Assembly (NCBI GenBank): GCA_949128115.1
Contig: OX421963.1
Location: forward strand, 81,911,602 to 81,975,601
Source of the DNA: Anaspis maculata
Lineage: Eukaryota; Arthropoda; Insecta; Coleoptera; Scraptiidae
Length of the DNA stretch: 64,000 nt
Direction: 5' to 3'
The first letter of the stretch is position 1; every line of letters starts with the position of its first letter. Below, piece after piece: positions 55,691-64,000 of this stretch. The position numbers and the translations under genes are program-made. Below the pieces are notes generated by a model. It did no database searches, was not told the DNA's origin, and was given only the letters and a program-made list of their open reading frames with translations.

Positions 55691-57037
55691 ATGACTATGC
55701 CACGCACATTATCAAGAAGCGACATTCGCTTCTTGAACGTTTTCTTCAAAATCGGTGCCGTTTTGGCCATAGTGCCGTCTTACAGTTTCGAAGAATCCCG
55801 CTTGCTCCACCCCCAGTTCGCCAAGTTCCAATCGACAATATACACCGGCGTTTTCGTAATCACCTCGGGCTTTCTCCTCAATATCAGGAGACAGGACCAT
55901 GACGTTATGTTCACCCCCACGCAACAATACTTGGACTACTTCAACGAATTCGTACTCGTCGCCGTGGTCGCTTCCGCCATGCTGAGCTCGTGCCGTTTCA
56001 ACCAAGACAAGTGGCTGAAGCTCAACAACGGTTTTCAATACATTGACAAGAAACTGGGAACCAGAAACCTCACGGTACCGTTCCATAAAAGCGCCAGTTT
56101 TCAACTGGTACTGTGGCACGTTTGCCTGGCCTTCGCAGGAGTCGCCATGTGGGGGTCTCTGGTCTCAGCAGTGGGATGGGAAGCGATCAGCACTTACTGG
56201 ATAACTAACATTTGCGCTTATTACTACTTCTTCATTCAGACACTATCAATGAACATTGTGGTAGCGTTTAGACGGAGATATGAATGTTTGAATGCGTGCC
56301 TTATGGTGAGCGTCAGCGATACCGAGAAGGGGGATGCAGTGAGCAGCTTTAGGGACATCGGCGTCAGCTTGAGGATGCTGCGCGAAATGGTGCAAATGTT
56401 CAACGCAATTTTCGGATTGGTCCACACTTTCATGGTGCTTGTAAACGGAGCGAATATTTTAATGTGTGTGAGTTTCAGTTTGGACAGCGGCTTGGTAAAA
56501 ATCCAACATCCGATTGAGTTTTATTTCAAAATGTTCGTCGTGATGACTGCTTTGATTTACCTGGTAAGTTAGTAACGGCCAGTTGCTCAGTTTGAGTTCA
56601 ACTCTAAACTTGGTTTTGTTTTATCACAATAGAAATTATTGTTTTGGTGCAACAATTGAATCTGTGATAACCAAACCGATTCAAAGTTGAGCTCGCAATG
56701 AACTACCGAGCATAAGAGTCTTCAACAGAAGATTCTCGCATTTATTCTTACAATGCTCAATGTTTGATTACAGTTTTCGACAGCGATTCTGATTATGTCG
56801 TGCGACTTTGCCAAGAAAGAGAGCCAAGAGACGTCACACTTGTGTTACAAGCTGCAAGAGCAACTTCCGACAGATTCCGAAGAACGGAAGGAAATGATAC
56901 GTTTGGCCAAGCTCGCTACGAACAACGCTGCCAGGTTCACAGCGGCCGATTTCTTCGAGCTCAACCGAAGTACACTGTTCACCACCCTGGGAATCACGAC
57001 CAGCTATTTGATTGTCATGATCCAGTTAAATAACTAA
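55691..57037 (+). CDS. Gustatory receptor (insect 7tm_7 family), two exons
   Basis: Join 55691-56563 and 56774-57037, 378 residues, typical for insect gustatory receptors. The donor CTGGTAAGT and acceptor GATTACAG give a phase 0 border in the usual position before the last transmembrane segment. Hydrophobic segments lie at about 17-30, 48-66, 84-98, 139-161, 170-193, 240-265, 279-302 and 358-374. The C-terminus carries the family signature: FTAADFFELNRSTLFTTLGI then TSYLIVMIQL, matching the consensus TYhhhhhQF with L in place of F. The protein should be a ligand-gated channel in chemosensory neurons with an intracellular N-terminus (family knowledge). A second ATG two codons downstream is possible. 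The ligand cannot be told. The 210-base intron holds a small palindrome. Confidence 0.88.
56592..56712. repeat. Small palindromic repeat in the receptor intron
   Basis: GCTCAGTTTGAGTTCAACTC at the left opposes GATTCAAAGTTGAGCTCGCA and ACCGAGC at the right; TAAACTTGGTTTTG opposes AACCAAACCG. It fills most of the 210-base intron. Probably a MITE remnant. Confidence 0.6.
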
Positions 57038-58017
57038 CAGAATCATGAAAGTGCGCAATGAAGATCCACTGAAATTTTAATTAAAGAGATGAAATTGTTT
57101 GACAAAAATGATTGTCTTTCAAGGCACACTTCAACATTTTATAAAGAAATTAACCCAGAATTGACCGAAGTTCTTTGTGCATTTATTGTTGTTAAACCAC
57201 GGTCAACGTGTGAAATCTCATTAATTCAGAAAATTTTCTCAATCAAAATCGGCTCAAACATAAGTTCGGTCATTGCCCATTAAAAACGTGTACAGCTGTT
57301 GACGCGGACTGTACTGATTTTTGGAATTTTTGGCTTGGTGTCAGGTGTCAGAGTGATAGAGTCGAGGATAGAGTATAGCCCAGAAATTTCAGGTTTTAAC
57401 CTCTGAAAAAATTGAAAGGAGCTGAATTTTTGCATACAGACTCAATAAGATGTCCTCTGAACATCCCACTGAAATTCCCAAACTTTACCATGTGCGCGTC
57501 AGGTTTTTTTTTAAGAAAAGGCTCTTATGCCCATTTTTGCTAGAAACATCCAATATAGAAATGTAAGAGGTGATTTTCATACTGGAGAATTCACGTGCAC
57601 ACGTACGTGTGATGTAACGTAGCTTTCAACGTTAAAATTGACGAATTTGTTACCTTCAATTCATCAGTTACAGGGGAGTTTTCACGTTCTACGTTGCGTT
57701 ACGTCGTACGTTTAATGAAACCCATGGATGCAATATTTTAATTATATGTTTTGTAATAATTATTAAAGAGCTAATAAAGAATCTGAATCTGAATCTGAAA
57801 CCGCAAACTCCATATTATGTTCAGAAATTTAACGTGAATACTCAACTGAGTCTATAAGCAGATTTTTCAGTCCTCTTTGAATGTAATTAAATGGTTATTT
57901 ATTGAAGAAAATTTCGTCTCAATGCGGAATCGAACCTGCAACATCGACCAGTTTACTATGTCAACGTGTCAACCATTGAGCTACGGCGATGACGGCCGCC
58001 GTCGATAAAAACACTGA
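57038..58017. other. Spacer with repeat fragments and a LINE-like tail
   Basis: About 57270-57560 is homologous, in reverse orientation, to about 63470-63760 (GTCCGCGTCAACA and GCGCACATGGTAAAGTTTGG-type blocks). At 57770-57795, AATAAAGAATCTGAATCTGA resembles the short-repeat tail of a truncated non-LTR retrotransposon. No gene. Confidence 0.45.
57925..57990 (-). repeat. tRNA-like SINE fragment
   Basis: On the minus strand: CGTAGCTCAATGGTTGACAC (A-box-like) and GGTTCGATTCCGC (B box) 31 bases apart. The anticodon arm and T stem are too mismatched for a working tRNA. Confidence 0.45.
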
Positions 58018-58183
58018 AGGTGCGTTCAGTCAGCTTATTTAGCCGCAAGTTTTAATTTTAGTCGCAAGCGCAGCAACGCCCATTGGCTCTTACGAACCAG
58101 CCTCCTCAGAACAGCCAATAAGCGATGCAGCGCTGACTACTAAAATTAAAACTTGCGGCTAAATAAGCTGACTGAACGCACCT
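58018..58183. mobile_element. Palindromic MITE family D, copy 2
   Basis: 166 bp, AGGTGCGTTCAGTCAGCTTA at the left and TAAGCTGACTGAACGCACCT at the right, nearly identical to 38252-38417. It stands four bases from the left end of the Harbinger-like element. Flanking triplets (TGA, ATA) do not match, so the original duplication is lost or was altered. Confidence 0.85.
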
Positions 58184-58434
58184 ATAATGGCCCGTCTCCA
58201 ATGGTCGCAGAACGCAAGAACGTAGGCTTGACGCAGGCTCGTCGCAAAATTCCAACGCAAGGTGTTTGAAATCCGTCTACAGTGGTCGCAGCCGTCGCAG
58301 CGGAAAATTTCATCCTGTCAAAGTTCTTGTCAGAGTGGTTTGTTCGCATTTTCTTTGCTGATCGTTGTTTACTGTACGGGCAATGGCAAAATGGATGAAA
58401 ATGAAAATACACGCAACATATTACAAGCATCTGT

Positions 58435-59575
58435 GACGATTGGTCTGGAAATAAACGCCGACAAATCCGACGTCATGTGCTTCATCAGAAGAGGCGGTTA
58501 TGCAGAGACGAAGACGCTGCGCTTCTATTACAAAGAGAAGCCTCTGAAGACCGATCGCTCTTACACCTATCTGGGCGTCCCATTTGTATCCTCTGGCCTT
58601 TTTTCGGAGGCATCGGCCACTTTTGTGAGGAGGTCGGCGGCTTGCCTAGGATCTGTCATATCCACAATGTGCAGGGCGAAGTTGAACTCCTGGCACTCCC
58701 GGGTCGAGCTGTACGAATCGATGGTGTTGAAGAGTGTTAACACACAACATGGCTATATGGGGCATTCGTTATCCAGACGTCGCGTCGTAGAAAGACTACA
58801 AGTGAACTTCTTAAAGAGATTATTCTCACTGCTGCTACACGGCCCCGACCATCTTGTTAGACTGGAGTTTGGAGTCGTTAAGCTTGAGAATCTCATCTCC
58901 GCTTTGGATCTCATTCCTGGCTTTCCTGGCTAGAGAAGATTCTCTCCATGACGTCAGAGCGCTACCCAAGGATTTGCTTCGACAGATTGCTACACCTAGC
59001 TGAGTTCCCTGCCATAGAAGACCGACCCAAAATACAACTGGGTTACCTACACAAATTGGGTCCTAGTTCACTGCTATCAACTCCCTGGAAATCCTGCGGT
59101 CTCTCACCTTGCCTTCGCTCAAGCATCATAAGAGGGATCTGCTTATGAAATACAAAGAGATGCTATACCAACGAGATATCGTCGCCCTTTTTAGCTTTGG
59201 CTACTCGATGTTCTACAATACATTTGTGCTGTCTGGCCTCCCTGCTCAGCACCCCTCCTCAACATCAGGTTTCAGACTGTTAAAAGAGTAACTTAGCTAC
59301 GTCTGTCTGGTCGAAGGCTCTTGAAGTTCACTGTCAATGGATGTTGCTACATGCATGGTCAAAGCGGATGAAGTGTGCAGCGTTTGCCAGAAATGAGTAG
59401 TAAGGAAACGCTTGCTACTGTACAGTGTTTTGGTTTCAGTGTAAAGTATTGTATTCATATTGTGTAGAGTGTTATATGTATTTATATTGAAGTGCTTTTT
59501 TATGTACATGCCCGGTCTTGTTTTAAGGGGAGTCCTTTTAGAATCAATAAATTATTGTTATTATCATAATTTTTA
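58435..59575 (+). pseudogene. 5'-truncated non-LTR retrotransposon (reverse transcriptase C-terminal part)
   Basis: The frame from 58435 reads TIGLEINADKSDVMCFIRRG then YTYLGVPFVSSG, the N-x-x-K-(S/T)-x-x-M and YLGV blocks at the end of LINE reverse transcriptases. It runs to FLKRLFSLLLHGPDHLVRLE and stops at 58933. Homologous C-terminal sequence continues in other frames at 58948-59290, so it is disrupted. The 3' end carries AATAAATTATTGTTATTATC (59547). Clade not determined. It sits inside the Harbinger-like element, so it is the younger insertion. Confidence 0.78.
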
Positions 59576-59733
59576 CAAGCGTTTCGTTTAACGCTGGAAT
59601 GGCTACTTCAAATACAGAATCAGCGACGACATCAGCATCGTAAATGGTGGGTTAGGCCAATTATTTGTAATCGCCGTGAAGAAGGTCGTTATCACAGCTT
59701 GCATGTTTAGGTATATGAATAAAGAGAACGACC

Positions 59734-59935
59734 ATGAGGATGTTTTACGAATATACGCGAATCTGGCTGCAAAAGTTTGATCACTTAGTTCAGCTTGTGG
59801 CCCTTTTCCTTGCAAAGACAAGTATTCGGAAACCTCTTTCCGTGGAACTCCGTGTGGCCCTGACTCTCGTGTGGGTAATTTTATCAAGAGGTTTCTATAG
59901 TCAACAGAATACGCTATCCAAAAGAACAAACATTT
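59734..59935 (+). pseudogene. PIF/Harbinger transposase N-terminal relic
   Basis: Reads WLQKFDHLVQLVALFLAKTS then IRKPLSVELRVALTL, the block that precedes the first catalytic residue of Harbinger-type (DDE_Tnp_4) transposases. The following RYL(A/S)xG stretch is broken and the frame degenerates. The rest of the catalytic domain was not found, so this is inactive. Confidence 0.65.
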
Positions 59936-61569
59936 TTGAAATCGGTGAATTTTTCACAAGAAATTTTCGGGGGAATCACTCCAATCAGTCCAATCATTGA
60001 CATGTGATGATTGAAAAATGGTAGAAATAAGTATATTTGGTCCAGAGAGACCTGGTGATGTTCTCTTGACCGTTTATTGGGATCGCCTGTAGATATACGA
60101 CAGTTTTTTTTCATAATGCTTACTTATTTCCTCCATACTCAGTTGCTTTTCTGGGATGGTCACTTCAACCCCCCCCCCTATGGGCTTCTGCAAACCTGAA
60201 AATATCGATATCGCATTTCAGCTTTCTCTCTTCTGGCACGAAGCCCAGGACCTATGTCACTATATTTCAGAGCCGCTATTTGATGCCGTTGTGGTACAGG
60301 GCAGGTTGAAAATCTTTCTTGGAATTTCCTTTGCAGATCCCCATCAGCCAGCTTGTCTACATACTGAGTGAAGCCGCAGTTGTTGTCCATTTTCCCTTTT
60401 AGAACTTCAACACCAGATAATGACTGCACTGCTTTGCCCCTGAACAATGTTGGTTGGGGCACTTGAGACGTGATACCCAATCTGAGGAGGAGGGGCTACG
60501 GTTTTCGGGGTCGAGGCATGAATTATTCTTATCGAAGTCTGCTACTTCACCGCTACCTTCACTTCGAAAAAAAAGTTATTCATACCTATTTGTTTCAATA
60601 GTTGCAACACCATCTAATGCCCCAAAATACAGGAAAATTTATATCTTCTTCCGGGTTCAGCTGATTGGCTGACGCTATGCAGCCGCAAGCACGTCGCAGG
60701 TCGCAGAAAGTTGGAGCTTGGTCAACTTCTGCGTTGCGTTCCTTGCGTTGTTGCGTCCATTGCGAAACTCAATTCAGTGCGAATCGTAAATGTCTGACAA
60801 TCAATTATGACGATATTGACCCCTCATATTTTCCACAGTTCCAAACCAATCATATTTTTACAAAAAGAAACGAGTTCGCAGACCTCTTTTATGTCAAAAA
60901 TGATACCCCACACATCCCCTTCAACGACCAACCTTTGTTAATCCAGGAGCCCCCCATGACACAACTGACTACTCTACCTTGTCTCCCAACAGGCTTATCA
61001 TTCTGACAGTGGCAGCATCGTGAGCTGCAGGTTGTAGTTATTCGTGCAGAAACGGCATCAAGCATGATCCGATAGCAGCGTTTAGTCCTTGCTGCAAAAA
61101 ATTGTCATGTCCCCCTTGTACCTAATTCCCAAGTCCTGGACCAGCAGGAGATGATCGAAAAGAGCAGCGGACCAAATAATTCATTTTGGTTTCAAGAGCA
61201 ATTGTGCTGAAGTTCTTGTTTGTATCACAAAATACAGGATTGTTCGAGTTGAAGCAGCGAACCGCTGCGCTAGTACTGTAGATGACACTGGATGACATAC
61301 GGGATGACACGGGATGAAAGCCGTCAACAAGATGCAGAAAACCATGGAGAAAAACAAAACCTCGCGTTGGCGCGGAAACAAATCGTATTCCGATTTATCA
61401 TTGGCTGACGCAAGGTTGCAGCAAGCACACGCAGGAAAGTTGGTTGACTTCTGCGATGGTGTTTCTTGCGTGTTGCGTTCCCTCTGCGATTGCCTTACGT
61501 TCTGCGTTTAACGTTTAGCGACCATTGGAGACGGGCCATAATATGAAGTTACGTTATACATACCTACAG

Positions 61570-62217
61570 GGTGTCTGCAAACTTGGGGTAAAAAATTGAG
61601 CCGCAATTAGAGAAATGCACTAAAAGTTCCAGAAAAATGTTGAAAAAAATTGATGACTTTTTTTTTAAGAAATATGGAGGGTTAAAAGGGGTCCTTCGAC
61701 CCCCTCTATTTTTGTTATCTTGGAAGATTTTAGTAAACTCTTTTCATCAGACCGAAAAGCAAATTTTTTCAATTTTTGAATGTCTTTTGTAATTTCATTT
61801 AGGGCGAGTCATAAATCCAAAAAAAAATCATTTTTCCTCGAAAATGACCGTGAAAGGTTTTAGAGGTTATAGACTGATATAGAGCAACAAGTAAGACAAA
61901 TAATCCTTACATCAAATTTTTTGCATGCATCTTTGAAGAAAACTGGATTTTCAGGATTTATGACTCACCTTGTATAGTAAATAAAATAACGAAACATATT
62001 CAAGGTTCAAAAACATTGCTTTTGGTCTGTTTAGAAGAGTTTACTGAAATCTTTCAAAATAACGAAAATAAAGGGGGTCCAAGGACCACCTTTGATCCCC
62101 CCATATTTCCAAAAGTAAGAGCCCTGAATTTTTTCAACATTCTTATGATACTTTTGAGCATTTCCCTAACTGCGGTTCAACTTCCTACCCAAAGTATGCA
62201 AACAGCCTGTATACAAC
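61570..62217. mobile_element. Foldback element, about 650 bp
   Basis: Left ACAGGGTGTCTGCAAACTTG and right CAAAGTATGCAAACAGCCTG mirror each other. Inner pairs are AATTGAGCCGCAATTAG against CTAACTGCGGTTCAACTT, and AAATATGGAGGGTTAAAAGG against GATCCCCCCATATTTCC. AT-rich centre, non-coding. Confidence 0.78.
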
Positions 62218-62248
62218 CGGTTTTGTTTCTTCTGAAATTAGGGAAAAC

Positions 62249-62793
62249 GTATTGTTACGAGCGGCAAGACTATCACGTGCATTCTGGAGCACACCACGCG
62301 GTCTTTCTGGACTGTTCGAGTGTTCGCATAAGATCGCAGTGTAGAAGTGGGAAGCTCTAGTGCATTCCACAGAAAATACACGAAGGTTTGGACCGTTGAA
62401 ATTCACGTGCTGACTCAACGTGAGAGTAGGACACATCTGTCCATTTGACGGAGGTGCCGGCTTCACAACACGGTTGGAATCGCACGCGAAAGGTGTATGA
62501 TTTTTCGGGAGTCACCTAGAAACCATATGCTGAGTCACTGTGGAATTTGCTCGAGAACCGGTGGAAGATTCGAGATTAATAGTCGGAGACATATAAAGCA
62601 CCGATCCTCGGCCTATGGATCAGTATTGAATCTTAAGCGTTACCGAGCGAATAGAAGCGAGTAGTAGTCAGCGATATTCCCAAGCAATAACTGTTGGCGT
62701 GTATTTATTGTGGTACGCAGTAATAAACAGTTTGTGTTTTAAAATGATCGTCTCAATTATAAACGAACCAAAACGCGAAATACTTGACAGTAT
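62249..62793 (+). mobile_element. Solo LTR (family L), copy 5, with 4-bp duplication
   Basis: LTR 62253-62789 (537 bp) starts TGTTACGAGCGGCAAGAC and ends ACTTGACA, with GTAT on both sides (62249-62252, 62790-62793). It contains GACATATAAAGCACCG (TATA), GATCAGTATTGAATC (initiator-like TCAGT) and GTAATAAACAG (polyadenylation hexamer), in the order expected for U3-R-U5. Confidence 0.87.
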
Positions 62794-62869
62794 GATGCGA
62801 ATACACATAGAAAAAAATGGAATTTCAGTTTCTTGTTTATCACACCTTATCATAGGCTCATTTCAGCCT

Positions 62870-63020
62870 TAACCTCGGGTTCCACCAAAATTTTAAGAGC
62901 AGATTAAATCTATCACGCTGATAGTTGCTATGCACCAGCCAATAGGATGGCCAGTTGCTTAGTTACTATCAGAGTGATAAAGTTATCACGCTGATAAAAG
63001 TTTGGTGGAACCCGAGGTAA
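62870..63020. mobile_element. MITE with 17-bp inverted repeats and TAA duplication
   Basis: Element 62873-63017 (145 bp): CCTCGGGTTCCACCAAA and TTTGGTGGAACCCGAGG are exact inverted repeats, flanked by TAA on each side. The interior carries TATCACGCTGATA twice. Fits a PIF/Harbinger-derived MITE. Confidence 0.85.
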
Positions 63021-64000
63021 GTGGATGATTCTACTGATTCCAGCAAATATGTAGTTAGTTAACACCTTTTTCCTGATTCAACCATGAAGCGCATAGAGAG
63101 ATGAGAAAATCTAACATATTGTTCAGCAGAAGGAGATACTAGAAAATTCCCACAAATTTTCAGCTGTTCTCAACTTCTAACAAACGATTTCAGCGGGAAT
63201 GTGCATTAGACCCTCTCTCTTGAGAAAACATGAAGTGTGAATGGGAAAGTTTGTGAAAATCGGGATTTTAATTGACACACTCCCTGGGTCTCTATCTCTA
63301 TGCAAATTGTCAGCGTTTTTCGATGCCAACTGGATGTGTACATCGAGGTGTACATACTGTGAAAAGAGGTATTTTACCCCTCCCTCTAAAAAGACAAGAC
63401 ACGCACATAAAAATCTTTGAAATTTCAATATGTTGAAGTGAGTATGCCAATTTTCTACTTTTTCCGAGCCATATTGGATGTTTCCGGAAAAAATTGACAT
63501 TACACTTTTTCCTAGACCTTTTCCCCTAAAAAAGAAAATCATAACGCGCACATGGGAAAGTTTGGGAGTTTCAGTGGGATGTTCAGGATACTAACTTTAG
63601 TGAGCCTGCATGTGAAAAATTAGGTCCTTTTTATTTTTTCTGGGGTTTGATCGATTTTTCGCCTGAAATTCCTGGGCTAGTAGGTAGACAAAATTCCAAG
63701 AGTCAGGACACTCCGCGTCAACAATTATACGCGATTTTAATAGGCAACCACTGGACGTTATCATTATTTAAAGAAAATAGACCATCATTCGTCCATGTTT
63801 TGCATTCAACGCGAATAATACAGATAGCTAGACAGACAGACAGCCAGACAACTGCTCGGACAACTGTCGTGGAAGAGCAAAGTTATTAACGAGGCTATTC
63901 AGCTTTAAAAATCAACTACTAGTGAAAATGTCAACCCTCGGGTCAACCACAAGATTTATTTTGTTGAGCAGCATAATAGTTGGTTAATCTACTTTATCTA
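63021..64000. other. Repeat-derived stretch at the window end
   Basis: About 63200-63560 contains a fragment family with TTCAGTGGGATGTTCA and GCGCGCACATGGGAAAGTTT-like text, repeated twice in diverged form and related to 57270-57560. A GACAGACAGACAGCC run lies near 63835. No gene. Confidence 0.4.

Larger units (their letters stand above)
58185..61542 (+). mobile_element. Degraded PIF/Harbinger-like DNA transposon, TAA duplication
   Basis: The element runs 58188-61539 (3,352 bp). Left TGGCCCGTCTCCAATGGTCG and the exact reverse complement at the right end form a perfect inverted repeat of 21 bases, flanked by TAA (58185-58187, 61540-61542), the TWA duplication of PIF/Harbinger. Subterminal regions are rich in ACGCAAGAACG/TTGCGTTGCG words. 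It contains a transposase relic at about 59734-59930 and is interrupted by a non-LTR retrotransposon fragment. Confidence 0.82.

Noticed and set aside
1..64000. CRISPR arrays, operons, ribosome binding sites, phage or plasmid features
   Set aside because: The window is eukaryotic nuclear DNA with spliced genes; no regularly spaced short repeats with unique spacers were seen.

Overview
The window is nuclear DNA of an insect. The evidence is a gustatory receptor of the insect 7tm_7 family, an arthropod-type highwire/MYCBP2 gene with many small introns, a P-element-type transposon, short GT-AG introns, AT-rich spacers and a very heavy load of MITEs and foldback elements. I cannot fix the order; beetle- or hemipteran-like repeat content would fit, but that is inference.

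Layout. 12-3480: a complete P-element-like DNA transposon with perfect 30-bp terminal inverted repeats, a perfect 8-bp target duplication and an apparently intact three-exon THAP/transposase gene. 3.5-20.2 kb: no host gene found; a repeat graveyard with a 1.2-kb foldback hairpin, two 1-kb palindromic elements side by side, a non-autonomous hAT-like element with a perfect 8-bp duplication, a relic with a broken DDE transposase, and several MITEs. 20.3-26.3 kb (+): a two-exon gene for a secreted/single-pass membrane LRR-like protein with a 4.3-kb intron that holds another foldback element. 29.6-50.7 kb (-): nineteen consecutive in-phase exons of highwire (RCC1-like repeats, Cys-rich region, PHR1, PHR2), about 2,150 codons; both the 5' start and the C-terminal half (DOC, RING) lie outside or were not found. 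An intact tRNA-Cys(GCA) sits in one of its introns on the same strand. 50.8-55.6 kb: inverted repeats, a tRNA-derived SINE-like unit and a tandemly duplicated solo LTR. 55.7-57.0 kb (+): a two-exon gustatory receptor. 58.2-61.5 kb: a degraded PIF/Harbinger element with TAA duplication that was itself invaded by a 5'-truncated non-LTR retrotransposon. 61.5-64 kb: foldback element, solo LTR and a TAA-flanked MITE.

How it fits together. The host genes are functionally unrelated: highwire is a neuronal E3 ligase, the receptor is chemosensory, and the LRR protein is a cell-surface protein of unknown role. What unites the window is mobile DNA: one LTR family is present as solo LTRs at five places, and one potentially autonomous P element stands out because its ends, duplication and reading frame are all undamaged.
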